A stretch of 64,000 nt of DNA, from assembly GCA_029782365.1 (NCBI GenBank), contig JAKOUW010000085.1:1-64000 (forward strand), written 5' to 3'. Within the stretch, counting starts at the first letter, position 1; every line of letters begins with the position of its first letter. The notes under the pieces are model-generated. The model had not been told where the DNA came from. It saw only the letters and a program-made list of their open reading frames with translations, and made no database searches. The stretch is from Chloroflexota bacterium (GTDB lineage Bacteria > Chloroflexota > Anaerolineae > Anaerolineales > UBA4823). Shown here one piece after another: positions 1 through 6,798 of the stretch. Made by a program: the position numbers and the translations under genes.

Positions 1-1451
1 GCGCCAGGCGCTGTAACCCGGGTACACTGCCTTCTGGCCGCCGGCGCCGAATTCGTATTGGCTGCCCGTTGTGTCCCAGGCCGTCCAGGTGTCATCACTG
101 CTGTTGTACTGGATGCGCCAGAAGGATTCGTCCGTGGTGTGGTAGTAGCCGTCCGCGCCCTTGAGCAGGGCGCTGTTCAGCCCGCCGGCGCTGAAGGAGA
201 AAGTGTCATCGGTCTGCGAGTCTTCCGCTCCCAGCCCGTGCCAGTCACGCAGGATGGCGCTGGTGTTCAACGACCAGCCCAATCCCACCCAGGCGCTGCC
301 CGTGGCTGCGCTGGCCGCATCAATCACCTGGCTGGAGTAGCTCAGCGCCAGTTCCGGCTGCAGGCCCCCCGGGCCGGGCGGCACGGACAAGGGGATGGCG
401 TAGCTCGCCCCTCCCGTAAACGGTGAGACGGAGTACGCCCCCAGCGTGGGCAGGCGCGAGGCCGCCCACGTCCCGGCGTCCAGCGCAGTGTACGAAAAAT
501 GCCCTACGTACCCGCTGACCGTATTCCCCTGCGTGTCCACCTGGCTCGGCCACGCCTCCCAGCGCTGGCTGCTTTCATCCCAGCCCGCCAGGCGCAGGTC
601 GGCTTCGTTGCCCATGATCTCCCCTTCTTCATACCCGATTTGCACCCACACCGGCTGAACAAACTGGTGCAGCGCCTGCCCGCTCCCTTGCTCTTGCATT
701 TGAATATCGTACACCGGCCCGCCGGGGTGCGCCGCCGGCAGCTCCCCGGCCTGCGCCTTGCGCACGGTCACCTGCACCGCCTGGCTCGTAAGCCCAGCCA
801 GTGCCTGCGCCTCGAAGGCGATCTTCACCCCGCCTGCTTTCATCTCTACCACCCGGCTCTCCCCAGGCTGCAACACACTTTGCCATTCCTGCCCCAGCAC
901 CAGCCCGCCCTGCCCCACCACCTGGCCTTTCTCCTGCAGCTCGCCGCAGATGTACAGGCTGTCCTGCCCCGAGCCAGCCGCACTCTGCAGCAGCAGTTTG
1001 CCGCCCGTCTCCCCGGCCAGCGCCAGGCGCAGCTCGCCGCTTTTGGGATCGTAGCCCTGCGTCTCCTGGGGTGTGACGTCTGGCGGCAGGCGCAGCAGGA
1101 GCGTGTCGGGCGAGGCTTTGCCCGCCTCGCTCTCCCAGGCCAGCGTGAAGGCCTGCCCGGCGCTGATCACGGGCACAGAGGCGGTCAGCTTCAGGCTGGC
1201 CGGCAGGCTGTCGCCGGGCAGGAGCGCCGTGACGGTGGGCGTCATAACAGGCGTGGCGCTCGGCTGTGCGGTGGCTGTGGCCGTCGCCGAGGCGGTGGGG
1301 GTTCGGTCGGTTTGACGGTGGCGCTCGGCGCCGCGGCTGCCGAGGCGGGCTGCGCCTTCGACGGCAGGTTGAGACTGCTAAATAGAAAAGCGATCAGGAC
1401 GAAGAGACGAAGAGACGAAGAGACGAAGAGACGAAGAGACGAAGAGACCAT
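1..1451 (-). CDS. SpvB/Rhs-family surface or secreted protein, N-terminal part (runs off left edge; frameshift in linker)
   Basis: Minus-strand reading from ATG 1451 gives a hydrophobic signal peptide ([10 protein letters not shown]) and then an Ala/Pro/Thr linker. That frame ends at 1242. The adjacent frame is open from about 1300 to base 1 without a stop. It encodes a Pro/Thr linker ([10 protein letters not shown]), a beta-rich region, and then [20 protein letters not shown] followed by LALSYSS and GLGWSL. These are the hallmark motifs of the SpvB/TcaC N-terminal domain that starts many Rhs/YD-repeat proteins. The two frames would join if the C-run at 1299-1303 had one more or two fewer bases. 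The gene is therefore a frameshifted pseudogene, a phase-variable gene, or an assembly error. The C-terminal YD repeats would lie left of the window. Export is inferred from the signal peptide; the effector or adhesin role is unknown. Confidence 0.75.
1401..1448 (-). repeat. 8-bp tandem repeat (6 copies of gaagagac) inside the signal-peptide coding start
   Basis: Six perfect copies of gaagagac (gtctcttc on the coding strand) lie directly after the ATG at 1451. Because 8 is not a multiple of 3, each gain or loss of a unit shifts the frame. A second ATG at 1456 has the better ribosome site (GGAGG, 6-nt spacing). It hits a TGA just past the repeat with 6 copies, but would enter the signal-peptide frame with 5 or 8 copies. 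This is the layout of a contingency locus. Confidence 0.8.
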
Positions 1452-1504
1452 GGCATAAATTTCCTCCCAAGGGATGATTTGCGCGCTTGACTTATCTGGT
1501 TCTA

Positions 1505-1532
1505 ATATTAATCCGTACTGGCGCATTGTCAA
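1505..1532 (-). promoter_or_regulatory. Promoter of the SpvB-type gene
   Basis: Minus strand: TTGACA (1527-1532), 16-bp spacer, TAATAT (1505-1510). The predicted start near 1498 leaves a leader of about 45 nt before the ATGs at 1456 and 1451. Confidence 0.6.
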
Positions 1533-1534
1533 TC

Positions 1535-1548
1535 GTGACAAATGTCAC
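1535..1548. promoter_or_regulatory. CRP/FNR-type palindrome GTGA-N6-TCAC
   Basis: GTGACAAATGTCAC is a perfect palindrome matching the CRP-family pattern TGTGA-N6-TCACA except at the first outer base. It abuts the -35 box of the minus-strand promoter at 1505-1532, centred about 43 bp upstream of the predicted start. That is close to a class II activator position. The binding protein is inferred, not shown. Confidence 0.45.
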
Positions 1549-1648
1549 ATTCAGGGCATTCACAAGCATGGGCTGGAGGTGCTACGAAGGTCAGGCGGCG
1601 AGGCAGCAGGGTTTTACAACTTTATTTCTGCCCCGCGGCGGGAATGGT

Positions 1649-1676
1649 TTGACCTACGATAAAAACAGAGTATAAT
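1649..1676 (+). promoter_or_regulatory. Promoter of lipoprotein gene at 1708
   Basis: TTGACC (1649-1654), 16-bp spacer, TATAAT (1671-1676), followed by a good ribosome site (GGAGG) before ATG 1708. Confidence 0.6.
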
Positions 1677-1707
1677 ACGCCAAATTATCCGGTTTGCAGG
1701 AGGCTAT

Positions 1708-2865
1708 ATGAAAAACCGTTTCTGGTTGATGCTGACCATCTTCATCGTTTCTTCACTGGCTTGTAACCTGGGCGCCGCAGTGAACAACAAAAAGCAGGCT
1801 GGTCAACCGACCCAGTCTCCAACTCAGCCGGCTGCCGTCAGCCCCGCCGCCGTGCAGGGAGGCGCGGGCAGTGATAATGCCGTTCAACCTGTTCCCACCA
1901 GGAGCAGCCAGCCAGCAGGCCAACCTGCGCTTGCGGATCAACTGGATGTTTCAACGTTGGCGCCGGCGCCGTTTGGGTCTTACAGCCAGATCGTCCACCT
2001 CACCTACCTGGGGGAAGACGCCAGCGGCTCGCCTCTGACGCAGACCATCTCGATCACCATCAAAACCCAGGACCAGCCTGAGCGGGGCCAGTCGATGCTG
2101 CTGATCGGAAACAAAGGCGCGGAAGTGCAGACCGTCGAATCAGTCAGCCTGGGAGGAACATCCTACACCGATATGGGCGTCAAAGGCTGCGTAACCAGCA
2201 GCGAAAACAGTTCGATGGATTCTCTGCTGAACGGGCTTGACCGGCCGGATAACAACCTGAAAAATAAGGTCACGCGGGTGGAACAGGATGTGGTGGTGAA
2301 CGGCGTTCACACGGACAGGTATGCGCTGGCCAAAGACAATTACGCGATCGAAAATGCCGGCTCTCCTGTTCCTTTGCAGGGGATTGTGTTAGATGAAGGC
2401 AGCCTGTACGTTGCCCGGCAGGGAAACTATGTGGTGCGCATGGAATTCTCCGGTCATGTGACCGGAGATGGCCTCAACCTGCCGGCTGAATTCCCTAAAG
2501 ACAAGAGCGTGAAAGTGAACCTGGTGTTCGACGTGGCGGAAGCGCCTGACCGCACCTGGAATCTGGCCATCCCGGCTGCCTGCCAGGAGCTGGCCAGCAC
2601 AGGCGCCGGTTATCCGCTGATGGATGACGCCGCCAACCTGACCCAGATCCAGGGGCAGGTGATGTACAGCACCAGGCACACGCCCGACGAGGTGATCGAG
2701 TTCTACCGCAAGGAGATGCCAGCCCAGGGTTGGAAGGCGGCCGGGGAAAGCATCGTGACTGGCTTCTCAACCCTGAAATTCACGCGTGACGGCGTGACGG
2801 TGGGCGTCAATATCCTGGGCAGTGGCAACACCCAGACAGCAGTGACGATCATTCCACTGGAATAG
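1708..2865 (+). CDS. Predicted lipoprotein, function unknown
   Basis: The 385-residue product starts with a short positively charged end and a hydrophobic stretch ending in the lipobox SSLAC (Cys19), so it should be lipid-anchored on the outer face of the membrane. A low-complexity Gln/Pro/Ala spacer follows (about residues 25-75). The middle part (about 80-295) is beta-rich and loosely recalls LolA/LppX-like lipoproteins, which is only an impression. The last 80 residues (VMYSTRHTPDEVIEFYRKEM...GW) look like a small domain often appended to secreted Chloroflexota proteins. Ribosome site AGGAGG lies before the ATG, and the gene has its own promoter. It stands alone, 133 bp before a kinase gene. 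I do not recognise a specific function. Confidence 0.8.
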   Translation: MKNRFWLMLTIFIVSSLACNLGAAVNNKKQAGQPTQSPTQPAAVSPAAVQGGAGSDNAVQPVPTRSSQPAGQPALADQLDVSTLAPAPFGSYSQIVHLTYLGEDASGSPLTQTISITIKTQDQPERGQSMLLIGNKGAEVQTVESVSLGGTSYTDMGVKGCVTSSENSSMDSLLNGLDRPDNNLKNKVTRVEQDVVVNGVHTDRYALAKDNYAIENAGSPVPLQGIVLDEGSLYVARQGNYVVRMEFSGHVTGDGLNLPAEFPKDKSVKVNLVFDVAEAPDRTWNLAIPAACQELASTGAGYPLMDDAANLTQIQGQVMYSTRHTPDEVIEFYRKEMPAQGWKAAGESIVTGFSTLKFTRDGVTVGVNILGSGNTQTAVTIIPLE

Positions 2866-2986
2866 GCCTGCCGTATACGCAGGCATCCTCCAAGCTGCTG
2901 GCCTGGCCGTTCGTCGTGCCCCTGCCCGCAGTAATTGGACGCGTCCCGCCAGCCGCAGCCTCGGAGTACAATCGTTCGTTTTCAGA

Positions 2987-2992
2987 TATAAT
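2987..2992 (+). promoter_or_regulatory. -10 box of leaderless kinase transcript
   Basis: TATAAT ends 6 nt before the ATG at 2999 and no Shine-Dalgarno sequence lies between, so the mRNA probably starts at or beside the start codon. No convincing -35 is visible. Confidence 0.5.
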
Positions 2993-2998
2993 ACAGCT

Positions 2999-4243
2999 AT
3001 GGCAGAGATCGCCCTGTTGAACAACCGCTACCAGCTCGAAAGCCCGCTGGGCAATGGGGGCATGGCCGTGGTGTACAAGGCCCGTGACCATATGCTGGAA
3101 CGCACGGTGGCCATCAAGGTGCTGCGCGAAGATTATTCGCGCGACATAGCTTTCCGCGAGCGCTTCCGCCAGGAGGCCAAGGCGGCCGCCAACCTGTCGC
3201 ATCCGAACATAGTCACCGTGCACGATTTCGGCATCGATTCCGGCCGCCTGTTCATCGTGATGGAGTTCGTGCCGGGCACCAACCTGAACGCCCTGCTGCA
3301 GGCGCGCGGCCGCTTCGGCGTGGACGAAGCCCTGCCGCTGATCCTGCAGGCCTGCGCCGGCATCGGCTACGCCCACCGCGCTGGCCTGGTGCACTGCGAT
3401 GTCAAACCGCACAATATCCTGATCACCCCCGACAACCGCGTCAAGGTCACCGATTTCGGCATCGCCCGCGCCCTGGCCTCCATCCTGCCGGAGGAAAAAA
3501 CCGAGATCGTGTGGGGCTCGCCGCAGTATTTCTCGCCCGAGCAGGCCGCCGGCGGCGCGCCTTCCCCCGCCTCGGATGTCTATTCGCTGGGCGTGGTGAT
3601 GTATGCCATGCTGACCGGCCGCCTGCCGTTCAGCGCCAGCTCGGCTACCGAGCTGGCCCAACTGCACCGCAGCGCGGCCCCGCTGCCGCCGCGCCATTAC
3701 AACGCCCTGATCCCGCCGACGCTGGAGCAGATCATGCTCAAGGTGCTGGCCAAGGAACCTTCCCAGCGCTACCGCACCGCCGACCAGCTTGGGCGGGTAC
3801 TGATGACGTTCACCAACGCCGGCAGTGAAGCTGGGGGCCTGCGTCCAGCCGCGGCCAACGGCGGCGCGGCGAACGCCGTGCGCCCGGCTCCGCCCATCGC
3901 CCGCCCCACCCCCAACCTCTCTCCCAACGGCGGCGGGGCCCCGCGCCGCGACATGGCCGAGACCCTGCCGCCGCCGCCGGCAGCCGCCCGCCCCACGGTC
4001 CAGGCGCGCCCGAGCTTTCAGGCCTTGGCAACGCAGGCCCGCCCGCCGGCGCCGCGCCCAACGGCTTACGATGCCAGCCCGGAAGACGAGGCGGAAGAAG
4101 AAACGACTGTCTCCACTGCGCCCAACCCCTTCGACCTGGATTGGGTGACCATCCTGCTCGGCATGGTGACCGTGCTGTTCGTCGGCGGGCTGGTCCCGCT
4201 CTTCGTGTGGGTTTATTTCAGCTATTTTCCTCCAGCGCCCTGA
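2999..4243 (+). CDS. Membrane-anchored Ser/Thr protein kinase (PknB-like, non-RD)
   Basis: 414 residues. The kinase domain spans about 10-270: Gly loop LGNGGMAVVYKA (17-28), ATP-binding Lys40 in VAIK, catalytic loop VHCDVKPHN (Asp134), DFG at 152-154, and an SPEQ motif in the activation segment. The usual Arg of the HRD motif is Cys133, so this is a non-RD kinase. A Pro/Ala-rich linker follows, with candidate phospho-Thr sites (AETLPPP and EEETTV). One membrane helix near the C-terminus (about 382-405) leaves almost nothing outside, so the kinase faces the cytoplasm and has no extracellular sensor. It is first in a run with rpe and a DUF2804 gene, 7 bp before rpe. Substrates are unknown. Confidence 0.9.
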   Translation: MAEIALLNNRYQLESPLGNGGMAVVYKARDHMLERTVAIKVLREDYSRDIAFRERFRQEAKAAANLSHPNIVTVHDFGIDSGRLFIVMEFVPGTNLNALLQARGRFGVDEALPLILQACAGIGYAHRAGLVHCDVKPHNILITPDNRVKVTDFGIARALASILPEEKTEIVWGSPQYFSPEQAAGGAPSPASDVYSLGVVMYAMLTGRLPFSASSATELAQLHRSAAPLPPRHYNALIPPTLEQIMLKVLAKEPSQRYRTADQLGRVLMTFTNAGSEAGGLRPAAANGGAANAVRPAPPIARPTPNLSPNGGGAPRRDMAETLPPPPAAARPTVQARPSFQALATQARPPAPRPTAYDASPEDEAEEETTVSTAPNPFDLDWVTILLGMVTVLFVGGLVPLFVWVYFSYFPPAP

Positions 4244-4250
4244 GCCGCCC

Positions 4251-4919
4251 ATGCCCCTGCACGCTCCCCTGCTCGCCCCTTCTCTGCTGGCCAGCGATTT
4301 CACCCGCCTGGGCGATGAGATCCGCCAGGCTGAGGCCGCCGGAGCCGACTGGCTGCACGTGGACGTGATGGACGGTCACTTCGTGCCCAATATCACCTTT
4401 GGCCCGGGGGTCGTGGCCGCCTGCCGGCGCGTCACCCAACTGCCGCTGGACGTGCACCTGATGATCGAACAGCCCGAGCGCCTGCTGGCCGAGTTCGCCA
4501 GCGCCGGCGCCAGCCGGCTGATCGTGCACGTCGAAACCTGCCCGCACCTGCACCGCACCTTGCAGCACATCCGCGAGCTGGGCTGCCGGGTGGGCGTCAC
4601 GCTCAACCCGGGCACCCCGGCCAGCCTGCTCCTGCCGGTCCTGCACCTGGTGGACCAGGTGCTGGTGATGAGCGTCAACCCGGGCTTCGGCGGGCAGGAG
4701 TTCCTGCCCGAGACGCTTTCTAAGGCCAGCGAAGTGCGCCGCGCCCTGGACGAGATCAACCCGGCCGCGCTGGTGGAGATGGACGGCGGGCTGAGCGCCG
4801 AGACCGCCCCGCTGGCCCGCCGGGCCGGCGTCGAAGTCTTTGTGGCTGGCACCTCAATCTTCAAGCACCCACAGGGCATTGCCGGCGGCCTGCGCGCCCT
4901 GCGCCAGGCGGTGAGCTGA
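4251..4919 (+). CDS. rpe: Ribulose-phosphate 3-epimerase
   Basis: The enzyme interconverts D-ribulose 5-phosphate and D-xylulose 5-phosphate in the pentose phosphate pathway. The 222-residue length is normal. Family motifs are clear: APSLLASDF at the start with the substrate Ser, WLHVDVMDGHFVPN carrying the metal-binding His and catalytic Asp, DVHLMI, MSVNPGFGGQ, and VEMDGGLS with the second catalytic Asp. The gene lies 7 bp after the kinase, and its TGA overlaps the ATG of the next gene by one base, so the three are probably co-transcribed. No strong ribosome site is visible, which suggests translational coupling. Confidence 0.95.
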   Translation: MPLHAPLLAPSLLASDFTRLGDEIRQAEAAGADWLHVDVMDGHFVPNITFGPGVVAACRRVTQLPLDVHLMIEQPERLLAEFASAGASRLIVHVETCPHLHRTLQHIRELGCRVGVTLNPGTPASLLLPVLHLVDQVLVMSVNPGFGGQEFLPETLSKASEVRRALDEINPAALVEMDGGLSAETAPLARRAGVEVFVAGTSIFKHPQGIAGGLRALRQAVS

Positions 4920-5953
4920 TGCAGCACGAGATCACCCGCCCCGGCCCTCTGTTAGAGCCCTCCGGAGCGCTGGCCCAGGTGGGCTGGATGCGCCAGCCGC
5001 TGCTCGACGCCAACCTGGAGTATGCCCGCTTTTACAACTGGCGCGCCCTGCAGTGGCTGCGTCTCAAACGCTGGGATTATTACGCCCTGTTCACCCCCAA
5101 TCGCTTCTTTTCCGCTACCATCGCCGACCTGGGTTATGCCGGCAATATCTTCGTGTACACCATGGACCTGGACGGCGGCGACTTACACGAAGAGGGCCTG
5201 GTCATCCCGCTCAGCCGCGGCATCCAACTGCCGCGCAGCTCGCAGAGCGGCGAGAGCCTGTTCGCCAACCGCCAGGCCAGCCTGCGCTTCCAGGCTCTGC
5301 CGGGTGAGCGGCGCGTGCTGGTGGACTGGCCAGCCTTCGACGGCGGTAAAGGCCTGCGCGCCGATTTCAGCCTGGCCTGCCCGCCCGAACACGAATCGAT
5401 GACCATCGTCATTCCGATCGGCGCGCGGCGCTTCTATTACAACCGCAAGATCAACTGCCTGCCCGCCAGCGGCAGCCTGCGTTATGCCGGAAAAGATATA
5501 CCCCTGGACCCGCAGACCTGCCTGGGCTCGCTGGATTGGGGGCGCGGCGTGTGGGAGTACCGCAGCTTCTGGAATTGGGCCAGCGCCTCCGGCCACCTGC
5601 CCGACGGGCGCCGCTTCGGGCTCAACCTGGGCTGCGGCTTCGGCGACCTGAGCCGGGCCGGCGAAAACTGCCTGGTGGTGGATGGCCGCCTGCACAAGCT
5701 GGAAAGCGTGCCGTTCGCCTATACCAGCGGCGATTATATGCGCCCCTGGCGGTTTATCGAGTCTACTGGCAGGTTAGACCTGACCTTCACTCCCTTCAAA
5801 GACCGCACCGCCCGCACCAACCTGGGGATCATCTTCAGCGAGGTGCACCAGATGTTCGGGCGCTACAGCGGCTGGGCGGTGCTGGATAACCAGGAGCGCG
5901 TCGAGGTGCGGGACCTGCTGGGTTTCGCCGAGGAGCACCGCGCGCGCTGGTAA
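4919..5953 (+). CDS. DUF2804 family protein
   Basis: The 344-residue product matches the DUF2804 family as I know it: an N-terminal ITRPGPLLEPSG segment, then RLKRWDYYAL, and a Trp/Gly-rich C-terminal half with LGSLDWGRGVWEY, GLNLGCGFGD and TPFKDR. The fold is thought to be lipocalin/AttH-like, with some members linked to hydrophobic ligands, but no reaction is established. There is no signal peptide or membrane helix. The start overlaps the rpe stop (TGATG), and a bidirectional terminator follows 10 bp after the stop, so it ends the kinase-rpe operon. Confidence 0.8.
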   Translation: MQHEITRPGPLLEPSGALAQVGWMRQPLLDANLEYARFYNWRALQWLRLKRWDYYALFTPNRFFSATIADLGYAGNIFVYTMDLDGGDLHEEGLVIPLSRGIQLPRSSQSGESLFANRQASLRFQALPGERRVLVDWPAFDGGKGLRADFSLACPPEHESMTIVIPIGARRFYYNRKINCLPASGSLRYAGKDIPLDPQTCLGSLDWGRGVWEYRSFWNWASASGHLPDGRRFGLNLGCGFGDLSRAGENCLVVDGRLHKLESVPFAYTSGDYMRPWRFIESTGRLDLTFTPFKDRTARTNLGIIFSEVHQMFGRYSGWAVLDNQERVEVRDLLGFAEEHRARW

Positions 5954-5963
5954 CTATTAAATG

Positions 5964-6010
5964 AAAAGCGGTATGTTCAGGCAGCCTGGCTGCGCAAACA
6001 TACCGCTTTT
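5964..6010. terminator. Bidirectional terminator between DUF2804 gene and rpmB
   Basis: A perfect 14-bp inverted repeat (AAAAGCGGTATGTT ... AACATACCGCTTTT) has A and T flanks on both sides. It serves the converging plus-strand operon and minus-strand rpmB. Confidence 0.85.
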
Positions 6011-6026
6011 CTAAAAAGTAAACGAA

Positions 6027-6209
6027 TCAGGCTGTCTTGACCATGGTGCGGACACACTTGGCGCAGAGCAGTTTCTGAACCTTGTGATTACCCTCATAAA
6101 CAGAAATTGTCTGCAGGTTCGGGCGGAACGTCCGGCGCGTGGCCTTCTTAGACCACGGGCGGTTGTTACCGAAGGTTGTTGTTTTTCCGCAATTTGCACA
6201 TTTAGCCAT
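6027..6209 (-). CDS. rpmB: 50S ribosomal protein L28
   Basis: A 60-residue product with the L28 pattern: MAKCANCGKTTTFGN, then RTFRPNLQ and a C-terminal CAKCVRTM. The two CxxC pairs (CANC and CAKC) make this a zinc-binding type L28. It is a structural protein of the large ribosomal subunit. Ribosome site AGGAAG precedes ATG 6209. In Firmicutes rpmB also lies divergent from asp23-fakA, as here. Confidence 0.93.
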   Translation of the reverse strand: MAKCANCGKTTTFGNNRPWSKKATRRTFRPNLQTISVYEGNHKVQKLLCAKCVRTMVKTA

Positions 6210-6292
6210 TTCACACTTCCTTTCAGGACTCAGCCACTACGTCTCACGACGAGGTGCGCCCATCACAGGCGCGCCCTTTGCCGGGCCCGCCA

Positions 6293-6319
6293 AGTATACC
6301 ACAATTTTCTGGATTGCAA
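6293..6319 (-). promoter_or_regulatory. Probable rpmB promoter
   Basis: Minus strand TTGCAA (6314-6319), 15-bp spacer, TATACT (6293-6298). The spacer is short. The leader of about 80 nt before rpmB is GC-rich and contains short self-complementary stretches; no known riboswitch or ribosomal-protein leader is recognised. Confidence 0.45.
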
Positions 6320-6327
6320 GCGAAAAT

Positions 6328-6356
6328 TTGAAAATTCAGGCAAAACCAGCTATAAT
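6328..6356 (+). promoter_or_regulatory. Promoter of the asp23-fakA operon
   Basis: TTGAAA (6328-6333), 17-bp spacer, TATAAT (6351-6356): near-consensus. The leader to ATG 6415 is about 50 nt and ends in a GAGGA ribosome site. Confidence 0.75.
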
Positions 6357-6414
6357 CTCTGGAAGACGACCTGGCTCACGTTCGTTACGCGGGTCAATTT
6401 CATCATGAGGAAAT

Positions 6415-6771
6415 ATGTCTGACGAAAATAATTCCATAGGCAGCATCCATATCGCCCCGCGGGCGATTGCTACGATCGCTTTCCATGCCGTGCGCCAATC
6501 CTACGGTGTGGTCGGCCTGACCTCTAAGAATCTGGTCAGCGGGATCGCCCAGGCAATTGTCAAAGATCCATCCCACGGCGTGGAAGTCCATTTCGATGGA
6601 GAAAGCATAACCATTGATCTGTATATCATCATCGAATATGGGACGCGCGTGAAATCGGTCGCCAGCAGCGTCGGTAACAGTGTCAAATACCAGGTGGAAA
6701 AAACCCTGGGCATGCCGGTCAAGGCGGTCAATGTGCATGTGCAGGGCTTGCGAGTCAGTGATGTCGATTAA
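6415..6771 (+). CDS. Asp23/Gls24 family envelope stress response protein
   Basis: 118 residues, entirely one Asp23 domain (DUF322): GSIHIAPRAIATIAFHAVRQSYGVVGL near the start, then VHFDGESITIDLYIIIEYG and a closing AVNVHVQGL. Family members are small cytoplasmic proteins of Gram-positive-type genomes, linked to cell-envelope stress; YloU, encoded before YloV/FakA, is the closest in gene order. It is first in the long operon and lies 27 bp before fakA. The exact role of the YloU group is unsettled. Confidence 0.9.
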   Translation: MSDENNSIGSIHIAPRAIATIAFHAVRQSYGVVGLTSKNLVSGIAQAIVKDPSHGVEVHFDGESITIDLYIIIEYGTRVKSVASSVGNSVKYQVEKTLGMPVKAVNVHVQGLRVSDVD

Positions 6772-6798
6772 TGATTTCCAAATGAGGAGCTTTGCTTA

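Noticed and set aside
1401..1448. Tandem repeat considered as a CRISPR-like or intergenic satellite array
   Set aside because: There are no spacers, the unit is only 8 bp, and it lies inside the signal-peptide coding start.
499..1458. Plus-strand 319-residue open frame at the left edge
   Set aside because: It is antisense to the SpvB-like frame, has low-complexity Arg/Leu/Pro composition and no family motif.
2849..4303. Minus-strand 484-residue open frame
   Set aside because: Shadow of the Ser/Thr kinase and rpe genes in GC-rich DNA; composition is Gly/Arg-rich with no domain.
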